Shown piece by piece: positions 24,297 to 36,550 of a stretch of DNA of 64,000 bases (its first letter is position 1; each line of letters opens with the position of its first letter). The notes below the pieces were generated by a model. The model was not told the origin of the DNA and did no database searches. It worked only from the letters and a program-made list of their open reading frames with translations. Both the position numbers and the translations under genes were made by a program. This DNA comes from Massospora cicadina (lineage: Eukaryota > Entomophthoromycota > Entomophthoromycetes > Entomophthorales > Entomophthoraceae): positions 124,001 to 188,000 of the forward strand of contig JAKSZP010014456.1 of the NCBI GenBank assembly GCA_022478985.1, read 5' to 3'.

Positions 24297-25480
24297 TCTT
24301 GCCTAGGGGGCACGTACTTATAAAGAAATCTACTATAAACTCTATTGATAACAGTCCCAGTATCAATAGCTGAAATGGAGTAATTAATACTCCAACAATA
24401 AATAATAAGGTAAGGACCAGACCATAAGGTATCAAGTTTGTAAATATATCCTCCAGGTCTATGATGATAAAAGAGTACAAGATCCCCAGTTTGATATCCA
24501 GGTAAAGTAGATCATATAGCATTGGCTTTAGTTTCCTCATTTAAGGTTGTAGCAGCAAGAGAACTCAAAACTAAGGCTTGTACTCTGATAATTTCATCAG
24601 CTAGTCTCCTCATAGCTAAATCATTAGTTTGCAGGGTTGCAGCATCAAGTATAGGTTGTTCACTTAAGGGTAAAATAGGATGCTAACCATAAAGAGCCTT
24701 TAAAGAGAGACATTTTTATTATACGATGATAGCTAACCCTATAGGCTAGCATCGCACTAGGTAAGTAAAGATTCCATCAACAATGATTATTGGAAGCCAT
24801 TTTTGAAGAATGATTACAAGGGTACCACTTTCTCATTTGACCGCATCATTAGTGGAAGGATTGTAAGGGGTTGTAAACGACTGAAAAGTACCCATTAATT
24901 TAGTAAGCTCAGATACCACCTTTGAAACAAAGTTGTCCCAATATCAGATAATAGAACTTTTGGGCTACCATGCTGGGTGAAAACTTGCTTAAAAAGGAAG
25001 GACGCAGTAGCCTTAGTGGTGACAGTGGAAACAGAGACAGCTTCAATCCATTTGGTAAAATGATTGACAACTAATATAATATAACAATATCCATAAGTAG
25101 CAGTCGGGAGAAGGCCACCACATCAATAATCATAGTGGAAAAATGTTCTGAAGGTTTCACAATTTTGTTGGGTAATCAGATTTCCATTACACTGTTGTTG
25201 GCAAGTGAGACAAGTCTTCAACACATCGTGCTCCATTTCCAGCATGTTATCCTAATATTAATGACTTTTCAACCACTGTAAAGCCTTAGCGACAGCTCCA
25301 TGCCTTACAATTTGATGAGCATCCATAATAGTATCAGTCCTCACAGAAGGCCGAATAAAATTAGCCATTTATATTCAAAATTTATTATATAAAGAACCTT
25401 CTTTAACTTGAGTATTCTTGGTTAAGGATTGTAGCTTCGCTATAACATTCTTAGATTCATGATACCAGAGTTCAGGTATG
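24297..25480 (-). pseudogene. GyE integrase
   Basis: On the minus strand a zinc-binding region near 25220-25330 (LKTCLTCQQQ, with CX2C) is followed by a core containing NHFTKWIEAV near 25055. A second Asp region reads LLSDIGTTL near 24950. The C-terminal part at about 24390-24440 has a GPY/F module (LWSGPYLII). No chromodomain is visible before the PPT. Stops and frameshifts abound. Confidence 0.75.
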
Positions 25481-25599
25481 CCAATCATATCATAGATAAG
25501 ATCTTCCTCACCAGTGAATAGAGTTAGTATAGGTAATTGAGAAAGTCCATTAACATTTTGGTGTATAGCCCCAGCGCGATGTTATATTGAAAATTCATA

Positions 25600-27100
25600 A
25601 TAACAAAGCTTTAACTCCAATCTAGCTAAGCGTAAATCAGGATCTTTCATTTGTTGTAACCATTATAAAGAAGCGTGATCCATGATGATAGTAAAATGTT
25701 TGCCATAGAGATAAGGGCGAAAATGCTTGATGTCAGATAGGACTGCAAGGCATTCCCTCTCAGTAATGCTATAATTGAGTTCTTCTTATGAAAGGGTCTT
25801 ATTATAATAAGCGATGGGATGATCTACCAGGTTGGAATCATGCTGAGCCAGAATAGCCCTAATAGTTACATCACTGGCATTGGAAAAATATGTTAAAGGG
25901 TTTTGAAAAATCAGGACAGCTGAAATTGGGGCACTAACTAAAGATTGACGCAAAAGATTAAAAGCTTGCTGTTGTAATTCTTCCCATAAGAAAGGAACTT
26001 CCTTGTGCAGTAAATAGACTAAAGGCTCTGCAATCTCAGCAAAGTGGGAGATGAATTGTTAGTAGTAACCAACCATCCCTAAATACACTTGAATATCATA
26101 CAAGCTTTTAGGAACAGGCATGTCTAAAATAGCTTGTATCTTATTAGATAAGGGTAAAATCCGAGCACAATTAACTTTATGGCCTAAGAATTTCATCTCA
26201 GTTTTTGAAAAAAGCATACTTAGATGGTTCTAGCTCAAGCGAAGTATGGCACATTTGGCTAAATACTTCTTTTAAATGAGCTAAATGCTCATTAAAAGTG
26301 TGAGAGAAAACAGTAATATCATTTAAATAAACTAAAATGCAGAAAAGTTTCAAATCCCTAAATAAGCCATCCATGGCTCTTTGAAAAGTAGCAGGGGCAC
26401 TACAAAGCCTCTGCGGCATATGAGTAGGTTCAAATAACCCTTCACTAGAAATTAAGGCGCATTTCTGACGGTCTCTGGAGCCAGGTCAATTTTTCATTAC
26501 CCACTAGCAAGTTCCATGGCTGAGAAAAACTGTGACCCAGACAATAGTATTAATGAATCATTAATGTGAGGTAGGGAATAGGAATCCTTTTTAGTAACAG
26601 CATTAAGCTGATGAGAGTCCATAATTACTCTATGACCTCCATCTTATTTTGGATGAGAAGTAGAGGGGAAGCTCATAGACTTTGAGAAGTGTTAGTAGCC
26701 CCGCATCAAGGAGTTATTTTAATTCCACTGAGACCAAGCCTCCTTGACTTTAGATTTGTGATAAGGCTGAGCTCGAATATGGAAGTATCCCCAGTTTTCA
26801 CCTGATGCTGAAAATCTTTCATTAGCTCAAAATCTCCAGAACCCTTGGCGAATATATCCGCATACTCTTCAATTCAAGCTTCAGCTTCACGATGTTGTTC
26901 TGGAGTAATTGAATCTCCAAATTTGGCATCAACTATAGCAATGATAAGTGGTCCTTCCAACCCAAAATCACATAAATCCCCACATCCTGAGATGGATAAA
27001 ATTTCATTCACAGGAGTAGGACGCATATATGTGATAGGGTTACTTCGATTCAATTGCATAGGTCAAGAGGTGATATTAGCTAGTAAGACTAGAACATTCC
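25600..27100 (-). pseudogene. GyE reverse transcriptase and RNase H
   Basis: The best RT block is at 26198-26419: MPQRLCSAPATFQRAMDGL, then LVYLND, in which the second catalytic Asp of YLDD is Asn. The connection and RNase H regions lie between about 26130 and 25600. Upstream of 26800 the sequence is a decayed protease-RT linker. The Asp-to-Asn change alone would abolish RT activity. Confidence 0.75.
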
Positions 27101-27604
27101 CACTATAAGCGTACAAATGATACCAGGGCAGGTTAAGGCCTCAAATGAGAGGGATTACTGTTACTGGAGATCTCTAATACATGTTTAGCTGGCACAAATA
27201 CTTGTACATTAGTATCAATTATAGCTTAATCTTTTGGAGGAATAGTAATCAAATTAATTTAGTATAAGGGCATTTTCTTTAGAGGCACAAGCTGAAGGAG
27301 GCGGAAGAATAGTCCTAGGTCATTAAATTTGGTTTTCAAGACGAGATTTAGAAGTAGGATATTCCAATAAGCAAACGTGTCGTTTGAGTTTGCCTTTGCT
27401 ATTGGGGACATCTTTTAGAACAAAAGGTATCCATTATCCAATTAAAGAAAGATAATTGCCCTTAAGACTAATTATCACATCAAATTAATGAGAAATTTGG
27501 TTCACAAAAGCAAGTCATTGCAGTTATTGTCCAACAATAATGCAGGGGCCAAAAATACCAACTTTCCAAAGCGCATTGGAAGGGAAGAATAAGCTCCTAT
27601 TAAT

Positions 27605-27840
27605 TTAGTATATGAATGACTGGCAGTTCCATAGTCTTGAGAATGATTTAAGTCTGGCGCCACTTTGATTCTTTTCGATAAGCCTGGATGAGATCACATT
27701 TATGGGTGATCCCATATCAATGATAGCTAAAACTTTCACTTTGTGTACTATGACTTCCACCTGGGTCAAATCAGTGCCAGAGTGCAGGATTGAAATTACC
27801 AAGGGACTAAATGGTCAAATTAAATTTTAAGATGAAACAG
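27605..27840 (-). pseudogene. GyE retropepsin-type protease
   Basis: IIDMGSPINVISS sits in an otherwise typical retropepsin context, following VEVIVHKVKVLAI. The active triad DSG reads DMG. It lies between gag and RT on the same strand, as expected. Confidence 0.75.
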
Positions 27841-28029
27841 AAACGTAAGAAGAGATAGTATCTATGTTAGCTAAATCCTCAGGGATATCAATTTCACTAG
27901 GAGCAGATATCACATAATAGTCTTTAGGAGTATTAAAAGATTGGGATTGAGGCACAGGAGGTAGGTCAGCACAGGGAGCCCCTTGCCCTATGCTGACTCC
28001 TTTTTAAAATCTCTAGCTTGTTTCTTCCA

Positions 28030-28923
28030 TCATTGAGTTTCCATATGACCCACTAGACCGCATTAGCTGCAAGGATCTTTCTTAGGTTTAGGTTTGGGTC
28101 TAGGCGGCATCACATAAAAAGGAACGAGGGTTATTAGCTGAGGTTGGGTGCACCACACCATTAGGAATATCGATCAATGCCTCTTTGATTTCAAGAATAG
28201 ATATGAAATTTTTTTAAGAGATTTTAAAAGTAGTAACAACTGAGTACGAGAAGCAAATGCACTCATCACAGCCAAAATGGCATCATCTACAGTAATAAAA
28301 TCTAAAGTAGTTAGAGTCTTGGCCTCATGATAAAATTTTTTAGTGAAAACTTGGATTAACTCTCCTCACTTGAATAAGATGCTCATAAAGGCTTGCTTTT
28401 GATTAGATAGAAACTTATCACTTCCAAACTCCTTAATAAGGGCGGTTTCCACTTGAGCCCACATATTGCAAACCTTAAGGTGAGGGGACCATAATTTCTT
28501 GAGCAAATCGGCTTAAGCAAGAAGTAATATGTCAACCTTTCTGTTGATTCATCTCCCTATCCATTGCTCGCTCATAAACAAATATAAAAGAATGTATGAT
28601 ACCTTCACCTGGCTCATACTTATCCTTAAAGGTAGGTTTGAAAGCGATGGGTTCATTGCTTAAGACGTATACACCAGATACCATGACTGGATCAGCTTTG
28701 GAGGGTTTGGACTCAGGGAATGGGCTTGAGTAGGCCTTCGGCCAACTTGTTATCATAAATGGTTGAGATTATCCTGTAAATTTTAGACCCATTGTGTATG
28801 ATGGTCATTTGCAGGTGATTAAATAAATTAGAATCTCAGCGAGCATCTCTTCTTACTTATTCTCGAGTACTCCACATTTAGCAGTTAAGTGTTCAATTTA
28901 AGCTGTCAACCTTGCACTCTGAG
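28030..28923 (-). pseudogene. GyE gag, C-terminal part with zinc knuckle
   Basis: The capsid-like fragment at 28532-28756 precedes a zinc knuckle near 28025-28075. It reads C, one residue, stop, C-GLVG-H-METQ and then TGA in place of the last Cys. Basic and proline-rich residues (PPRPKPKPKK) precede it. This part is separated from the Gag N-terminus by L1b and S1. Confidence 0.65.
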
Positions 28924-29003
28924 GAGCTTTTCTTTCCGTTAACAATCACTTTAGTTACTACAATTCAATTCAAACAGCAATTTTTGATAATCACATAGGA
29001 GAG

Positions 29004-30427
29004 ATGGGCGATTTTAATAATAAATCTAATACAACCTGGGCGAGAGTTGCATCAAGAGGTGCGCAAAACTGTGCACCAAAGGGCAAGAAACGCCCTGGAG
29101 GGGGACCAGGAACCCAAGATGCCAAGAAACCACAAACTCAGACACCATATGGGTTTATGGTATCTACTATAAAACAAGATCAATACATTTACATCCAATG
29201 TAACCAACCCCTTTCAAAGGTGGAACACGGGCTCTGACTCTTCCTTGGGGATGAGTTCCCGACCCTGTGGGAGAAAACATGCGAGGCACAGCCCTCCCTT
29301 TTCCCCTACATGGTATATGTCACCACCAACAACATGGGCTGCGGCTGGATAAATATTGGTTTCAAAACAGCTGAAGAAGAAGATGCCACATCAAAAGTCT
29401 GCATCAAAATTGCCCTTCCTAAAGGCAAAAAAATAGTGCACACCGCGCACACCAGATGGAACAAAGCAAAAACTTTGTTTATCTCATTCGACTCACTCCC
29501 TACCAACCTTCCTTGTAAGGTAATTTAGGAGGAGCTCCGCAAAGGGCTCATAGCCTACAGAGAAATTATGCAACTCAAATTACACCAATTTCGCCTGATG
29601 CCAACCCTGTGCACAGGGAAAGCTATCGCTGTGATCAACCCATTCCCTGAAGTGGAAGATGAATTATCAAGAATCCCTCACACAGCAGAGTTTCACTTTG
29701 TGGATGGGGGACAGTCATCCACATTCCAAGTTACACCAGAATGAGCACCGCATATATGCACCCACTGCGGTTCATTGGGACACAAGGAACATGCATGTCC
29801 CACGAAGGAGGGCTTAATGGAAGCAGACTACTGTGAGGAAGCCATAAACAAAAGTAACGAAAACTTCGCCAGAATGACTGACGGTCACCAACCATTCTGC
29901 TGGGGTGAAGATGGACCTTACTCCATCGTGGACCCAGTTACACATAAACAATGCAAAGCGGCACAAAAAGCCCACAAGTGGGCAGCGGATGAGGCGGCAG
30001 CACACGTGGAATCATCCATTGACCCTGGAAAAATTCAAGAGGACATTTCAGAAATAACTTAGCCAACCAATCAGAACAATATGCCCAGGTTGAAAATTTT
30101 CACAGCAACTCAACTGAGCTGCCAAATGACATCAATCATGCATACTTTGAGGAACAATTCAGCTGCAATATGGGCGAAAATGCGGTGCACAATTCTCCAA
30201 ATTTAAACCCCAAAATTTCAGAACCCAATCAGCACACCACATTAAACCATCATGAGACACGTGCGGGAAAAGATAATACAAATTCCAAAAAATGCAATTT
30301 CCACAAAAAATTGGGTCAGATAAAGGGAACTGACATTGTCACTGAGAGAGTTGGAGTAAAGACACGGAGCAAGGCCAAAATGAGCCCCAGTGGGTTAGGA
30401 CCAGAGGGCCCTCCCAACCACTCCTGA
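29004..30427 (+). pseudogene. L1b ORF1, nucleic-acid-binding protein
   Basis: ATG 29004 starts MGDFNNKSNTTWARV, parallel to L1a. Frames 29004-29237, 29310-29528 and 29775-30062 carry successive parts. The zinc knuckle near 29755-29800 reads C-TH-C-GSLG-H-KEHA-C, with all ligands present. A TGA at 29742-29744 stands where L1a has Arg. The end of the frame (30170-30427) is open here where L1a has a stop, and it ends at TGA 30425-30427, seven bases before the ORF2 ATG. Confidence 0.85.
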
Positions 30428-30446
30428 GGTGCCATGGGCACCTCAG
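30424..30446 (+). promoter_or_regulatory. L1b perfect hairpin with ORF2 ATG as loop
   Basis: CTGAGGTGCC (30424-30433) and GGCACCTCAG (30437-30446) are perfect reverse complements, and the ATG of ORF2 (30434-30436) is the loop. The ORF1 stop (30425-30427) lies in the 5' arm. Confidence 0.6.
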
Positions 30447-33400
30447 TGTCAATAGGAACGTTAAACATCGCGGGAGCCAGGGCTCAAATGTCCCAAGCCA
30501 AAAATCTGGACTTCCTGCAAAAACCCCTTGTAGACATCTTGGCCATCCAAGAAACCCACTGTCTACAAGGGGAAGAAGGATCCTGGTCAGCCAGGGTCTC
30601 ACCATCACGATTGGTATGGATGTCTCACTGTGGGATGATTGTCCAAAATAACAAAAAATTAAAAATTACAAACTCCTTGTCACACCTTCACAGCCGCGTC
30701 CTGGTAGCAACAATCACATGCCAAGAGGAAACAATCTCAATGGCATGTATCTATGCACCATGCACTGCAGCTGAGTAAAACAATTTCTATAAACTGTTTC
30801 AACACTCACCCTCCCACCAGATACCATCCTGTTGGGCGACTTTAACTGCTGGGATAACCCTGACATGGACTGATGGCCTAACCCCAGGGGATACCCACTG
30901 GGGCAAATCAAATCTCGCACAATGAAGGCATCCCTTGGCCTACAGGATGCCCTCCCCCCAGATCACCACTCCTTCCCCACATGACTCAGCCCAACATATG
31001 TGAGGGAGCGCTCATATCAATGAGCCGCATTGATCACATTTTTGGTCTGCATTTTAACGATCAAGAATTTCCAAATTTACAACAAAAATAGTCATTTTTT
31101 CCAAACACTGACTTGTTCCGGTGCAGCTATTGCCAACCTGAACACACACAGGTATCTCCTGGAGAAAGCTACATCAAGAAAACATAAAATTACCCAAAAT
31201 ATCTGACTGGGTTGAACACGAGGCCACAAACCCGGAATTCACAGTCCCATTCACTTTGGATACTTTCATAACCTGGGAAAATTTCAAAAAGGAACTAATC
31301 AACAAAACCCAACGTCTCACATCAAGTAATTACACTGCTGACACAGCCACAATTAGGCGTACCTTGGCGGAACTGGACCACCTCAAGCTAAACACCCCGA
31401 GATATGGTTATAGCTCCAACTTGGGATGCAAATGGGCGGAAATATCCGCCCAACTAAACACCCTCATCTTCAAGCACCAACACAGAATCAAAGTATCAAA
31501 CAAAGGTAAGTTCATAAAGAAAGGTGAAACATGTTTGACATATTTATTCCGCCAATTCCACTCCCGCGGCAACCAGCCCACATGCACACAGGTCTGCAAG
31601 ACTGATGGCACCGTGGTAACTGAACCTGAGGAGGTCAAGGTGGAAGTACACCACTATTACACCAAATTATACCGTGGTACGCTGACAGACCCACAAAAAA
31701 TCACAAAATTTATACAAACCGCCAGAATTTAAGGCACACCGCCGGACTACAATATACTAAATCTAATTACATGGGAGGAGCTTTGGGATACAATCCCCGG
31801 TGCACCACGTAGGAAATGCCCAGGGCCTGATGGAATACCCTAAAAATATTACAAAAAATGTTTTCAGCAGATTGCCCCCCCTCCTATTGGCATCCATGAA
31901 CCAGTGCTTGCTGGAAACACGCCTCCTACCTGGTGGCCATGAATCATATGTCATAACCTTGTATAAAAAGGGTGACAAATCGGACCTGGCCAACTGGCGT
32001 CCAATTGCACTTTCTAATACTGATACAAAAATATTAACAAAAATTTTAGCAGCCAGATTAGGCACAATAGCCTCTAACGTCCTGTCACCCAACCAGTTTG
32101 GGTTTATACCAGGGCGCTTAATCTGTTACAACATACACCCTGTTGCAAACATATGTCAGTCCCAAGCAACTGGAGCCCTGGTCTTCTTAGACCAGGAAGA
32201 GGCATATGACAGCGTTAGTTGGCCATACCTAAAGGAATGCCTACACGCTTTCAAACTCCCACCCTGATTCATAAACTGGGCGATGCTCCTTACAGAATCT
32301 GCAACCATGGCTATATGCGGCCCTGGCTTCCTAACTAGCAAGATCACACCACACAGAGGGCTCAAACAAGGGGACCCCCTCAGCCCACTGCTGTATAATT
32401 TCAGTTTTGATCCACTCCTCCGAGTAACTGACTCACGCCTCATGGGCATAACTGCACAAGGCCAGCCAACAGTTCTGATACTGGCCTTTGCGGATGACTG
32501 TGTGGCAGGTATAGCTAACAACAATGATGCCCGACAGCTGGAATGCACCCTAGAGGAATACTCCATGGTGAGCAACGCATTGCTCAACAAAAGGAAAACA
32601 AATCATTCTCTTAGGCAAGTACACTAACAACTGGGCTACAAAACCAGAGCCACATACCCCATATGAAGGAAAAACACACTCATGTTACCCTTTTTATCAC
32701 CTCCCACAACCACTCCTGTCCGCCACCTTGGGATATGGCTGGAAACAGGGGGATATGCCAATGAGACAATGGATTGCAACCTACTACAGCGGGTGTCCAA
32801 CCGCGTCTCCTCCCTCAAGGGAAGATCCCCAGGACTAACTGGGGCGAGTAACAGTTTCTAACTCGCTCATCCTCTCAATACTATGGTACTCTTCACATGC
32901 AATCGCCTTCTCACCCACCTTTATAACTTCAATCCGCGCACTCATCCAGGGCTGGCTGTGGCCCGGATCCCATCCTCCCATATGGATGGAAACACTCTTT
33001 GGCCCACACTCAAGAGGAGGCATGGGACTAATAGATTTTGAGACCCACGCCAACCGCATCCTGGGTACCTGGATAAAGGAAGTCCTTGCCCCAGACCTCC
33101 TGCAACAACACTGGTCCAGGGCAGAGAGGACTAAATTCGCACAGGCGCTCAAATTAACCAACCCACATAGCCCACCCAGACTATTATCATATCTTGCTAA
33201 ACACCTTACTGCAACAGGCCTGCATGGAACCCCCCTCACTTCAAATGCATCCTCCGAACCATCCGCCACATGAGGTGAACCTATCACTACCACTGGTACA
33301 GTGCAGGGAAGGGGACGACCCAGACCCCACTTTGCATTACAAAAGCGAGAAGACCACCCCCAAAGATATACTCACCACAACCCCATCCATCGCCAGAGTC

Positions 33401-33995
33401 AACTACCTAGATGCTTTGGATATCCCCTACGACCTATCCACACAAAAGGCAATATGGAGGATGACGCACCATCCACTCCTCCTGCTGAGGGTAAGGGCCA
33501 ATGCCTGGCGCTGCCTAAGAAGGACCTGCAGAACGACGGGCTGCACCCACTCCCTCCACACAACCTGCGCAGTATGTGGAGGAGAGGGCTCCATACACCA
33601 CCGCCTAAAAACATGCCCCCCATCCAAAGCCATATGGCAGGAAGTCGCGCGCCTGCTTAAACTCCAAAACGAGCAGGAATTTTCTATATCAAAGAGCCTC
33701 CTCGCGCTCCAGAATGAGTCACCAATCCCATCTACCCTCTAATACCTAATGATACCCATTGCAATGTGGACAATCCACACCATTGCCTTAGATGCGTTCA
33801 AGGGCACGGTCCCAACCATCCATGGGGTTATCAACAGGTTCCACATCCACTTATTGGAGCACTTCCAAGCCTGGCTCTATGGATATATGAGGCCAAGGAA
33901 ACAGGCGCTCATAGAATTGTGGTTCCCACTTTGGTTTCTCCGCACAGACCCCTTCCTTCACACCTGCTCTATAACGGGAAACCCCCTCAGAGTAA
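30434..33995 (+). pseudogene. L1b ORF2: AP endonuclease and reverse transcriptase
   Basis: The endonuclease landmarks LNIAGA, AIQETHC, IYAPCT and LGDFNCWD appear from 30434 on. RT motifs CPGPDG, KKGD, FLDQEEAYDSVSW and FADDC (about 32490) keep the catalytic Asp pair. The C-terminal zinc finger reads C-AV-C-GGEGSIH-H near 33568-33620. Inactivating changes include a TAA after GIP near 31842 (shared with L1a), a TGA at 32265-32267 where L1a has Arg, and frameshifts near 32600, 32840 and the C-terminus. Its normal stop would be near 33993. Confidence 0.88.
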
Positions 33996-34033
33996 CGAAC
34001 CAACCCCCCATACCTGGCAGTCCCGCTGGCAAC

Positions 34034-34053
34034 AGGGGTAACCTGAGTACCCT
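34034..34053 (+). other. L1b 3' UTR stem-loop
   Basis: AGGG(G)TA pairs with TACCCT, as in L1a, between the conserved GCTGGCAAC and GGGGTGC blocks. Confidence 0.45.
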
Positions 34054-34196
34054 GGGGTGCCCAATCTTATCTATCTTTCTTTTCCACACATCTTGGTAAT
34101 GCCCATCCCCTGGTTGGCTTGCCCTTAGTTAAATAACATTGCACTCTGAGTTTCTTGCTTAGATTGGTTAGCATCGCATAGATGATGAACATTATA

Positions 34197-34500
34197 TATA
34201 TATTTATATATTTATTTGAGGCTAGCCGACCAGGGGATGGACATTGCCAAAATAGAGAAAGAAAGTATCGACATGAAACCTGAGCAGGGTCAACTCTGTC
34301 ATAGAAAGTTTTTTCACCTCTGGATTGGGGACTCAGATTTTTCTGGTTACGTCATGGGTAAGGTTTTCATGTTATTATACCTACTAACCGCCAATAGTTT
34401 CCTTCAGCTGGCACCCCAATCGATGTGCAAAGGGCGGGAATCAAACCCGCAACCTTCAGGTTGGTAGCCGTACACCCTACCAGCTCGCCTTCCACCCCCC
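34197..34500 (-). mobile_element. S1: tRNA-derived SINE
   Basis: 304 bp on the minus strand with an 18-bp duplication, one mismatch (34179-34196 and 34501-34518, TAGATGATRAACATTATA). The head is tRNA-like: an A-box-like GCTGGTAGGGTG near 34474-34485 and a B box GGTTTGATTCC (34437-34447). The B box sits in a perfect T-arm-like stem GCGGG/CCCGC. The tail (TGTCCATCCCCTGGTCGGCT, then AAATAAA) matches the LINE 3' ends. It is full length and lies in GyE gag just past L1b. Confidence 0.85.
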
Positions 34501-34518
34501 TAGATGATAAACATTATA

Positions 34519-35619
34519 AACAGCCTTTAATAAGTTGGTTATTGAATAATTTAGGTTAGTCAGAAGGTCTTCTAGAGATAAGAAACATCCTTGAGCTATG
34601 GCTTGGATTTGGCTTTCTAATGCCTGCACTCTTGTTACCAGTAGACTTGAAGGTTCAGAAACATGAACTGAAAGCGTTGAGCCAGAGGGACCAGGGAGGT
34701 CCTAGGAGTCCTTGTAAACCGTCATGACCTGCAGGCTCAGGAGGGCCCTGTTGGCTCACAGGGCCTTGAGGACCTCGTTCACCAGTAGGTCCCAGGGTCA
34801 CCAAAGGAGAACTAGATGGTCCTGGAGGTCCAGGAGGACCAACAGGACTGGGTCCACTTTCTCAAATATTATCCACAAATTGGACAAGTTGTTGAAGTAG
34901 CACGTCAAGTTCAACAAAGCATTTCTCATGTTGAGCCCGAGATTTTCCCAGTTAATTATCTCATTTTTAAGGGTAGTGAAGCGATATTAAATAGGATTAG
35001 TTATATCATTAACCTAGTGAGATACTTCTTGGCCGATGTAACCTAAGAAACCATTGTCATTTCTCACCCGATGGTTATGTAGAGAATAGGTTTTCCTCCT
35101 ATTATCGAGTATGGCTTCACATATTATCCCAACCAAAGTTAAGAGCAGTCTCATAGAAAGAAGATAGCTGAGAATGGAATTGTTTCTCCAGGGTCAACTG
35201 GTGTTGGGTCTCAAGATGATGTAACCCCAAAATTTGGAGTACGTGATTAATGACAGGATGCACATACTGCTGTAGATACTGCTCTGTTCTAGCCAAATAA
35301 AATTCAGTATTTTGTAAAACCACTCTGTTATATAAGTCCATTATATTAGATGCAACCTTAGATGCTCAGTCTCGGTTAGGATGGGCATAGGGCAGAATAG
35401 CCCCCTTATTAAGCCCTTGACCGTTTCTTTCACATCTGAAGATTGAAATTGATAAGTATCTTGGTCAGGGCCCTCAATGGCCAAGTCCATAGATGCTCAA
35501 AAGTGAAAATCACTGATATTAGCAGAAGGCATCTCCTGCCTGTTGGAGTGTACCCATTGGGTGATACTCATTGATTCCTCAGAAGAGGGACTTTCTTCGC
35601 TAGATGTAATCATCAACAT
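34519..35619 (-). pseudogene. GyE gag, N-terminal part with collagen-like tract
   Basis: The likely start is ATG 35619-35617, shortly after the PBS (TGGTGCTTTCTGCCAGG, 35672-35656). An N-terminal domain at 35341-35117 (YVHPVINHVLQILGLHHLE) matches GyG gag. Next comes a helical, possibly coiled-coil stretch, then a collagen-like tract at 34855-34690 (GPSPVGPPGPPGP, later GPTGERGPQGP). A further helical segment (VQALESQIQAIAQG) near 34640 aligns with GyG. Collagen-like Gly-X-Y repeats are not a standard Gag feature. Stops and frameshifts interrupt it. Confidence 0.75.
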
Positions 35620-35673
35620 GAAAATATGTTTTCACCATGTAGCCTCAGAAGAAGACCTGGCAGAAAGCACCAG

Positions 35674-36228
35674 TATAAAAATTTTGATAGAAATTGAAAT
35701 ACTCAGATGTTACAAAGGCTAAGAAATATTAGTTTCATGGCTCTAGCAAAAGTGGAAACAAGGCAACAAAGTTAATATTTTGTTGCAATAATAAATTCCA
35801 ATCAGAATACTGAATTTTGTTATGATTTGACCTAAATTGAGCTACGCAAGACAAAATAAGTGGTACTTTATTAGTTAAAAATGAGGGATAATTATAGGAG
35901 TAGATTTGGTAGTTCTTCATGAGAATCTTTGTGCTTCAACCGAGGTAAGATCTTTAATGATAGAGGACTGATATTGCTGATTATTAACATACTTTTGATG
36001 GTCAGATCTGATAAAGTTCTTATTAGATTGGATTAACCTTCATGTGGAGAGCTTAGCCCTTCAGATTGCTTAGCCTCATCTGTCAGAGGAGGCTGATAAC
36101 TCTGAAGGGTCAATCATCAGTCTAACTGAGAATTGGATATATCTGACAGGGTTTTTAAGATCTCATTAGACTGAGACACTGAACCTCAATCTTGATTAAA
36201 ATTGGTCATCGTAGTTGAATCTCTAACA
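35674..36228 (-). repeat. GyE 5' LTR
   Basis: It begins on the minus strand TGTTAGAGATTCAAC and ends ATA, one base before the PBS. It has the same length as the other copy. Confidence 0.87.
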
Positions 36229-36233
36229 CATGG

Positions 36234-36550
36234 GGTTGACATTAAAAATACCTGAGCTGCTGTATGGAGAAGTAGGAAGCCCCTGGAAAAGTCCAGAGTA
36301 GAGCCTTAGCTGGCTCCTGGAATAATCATGCTGGGCCATGGAGTAATTCAGAACTTCTGGCGAATTTGAGTGAAAATCTGATGAAAATTGAGAAGAATCA
36401 TATTTTCAATTTGTTTATCTAATCCCAACGGCTGAATTGATGGAATTCCAAAATTTTGGGACCTTTGATAAAATGAATTTATGGCAGGGGTGACCAATAG
36501 TATCAGTTTATTGGTCAATCGAGAGCAACTCGCTGATCTGATGGACAGAT
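36234..36550 (+). other. GyD protease-RT linker, no preserved domain
   Basis: GyD sequence resumes after GyE. I see no motif before the RT N-terminus at about 36560. A minus-strand open frame at 36348-36746 overlaps real RT coding and is taken as a shadow. Confidence 0.4.

Larger units (their letters stand above)
28924..34138 (+). mobile_element. L1b: full-length LINE, L1/Tx1 type
   Basis: 5215 bp inserted in GyE gag, with a perfect 12-bp duplication TTGCACTCTGAG (28912-28923 and 34139-34150). It is a close relative of L1a over its whole length, from GAGCTTTTCTTTCCG at the start to GTTAAATAAC at the end. It is full length and was inserted in the opposite orientation to GyE. Confidence 0.93.
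23727..36228 (-). mobile_element. GyE: gypsy element on the minus strand inside GyD
   Basis: Two LTRs of exactly 555 bp (23727-24281 and 35674-36228) flank a minus-strand gag-protease-RT-RNase H-integrase order. The plus-strand flanks are TATGG (23722-23726) and CATGG (36229-36233), a 5-bp TSD with one mismatch. A PBS follows the right LTR and a PPT precedes the left one. The LTRs, PBS and Gag differ from GyC and GyD, so this is a separate lineage. L1b and S1 interrupt its gag. Confidence 0.88.

Noticed and set aside
34410..34490. A functional tRNA gene
   Set aside because: Boxes and a T-arm-like stem are present, but the sequence is the head of a TSD-bounded SINE with a LINE tail and lacks a convincing cloverleaf.
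34690..34855. Fragment of a host collagen gene
   Set aside because: It is in line with GyE gag coding on both sides, and the same layout recurs in GyG.
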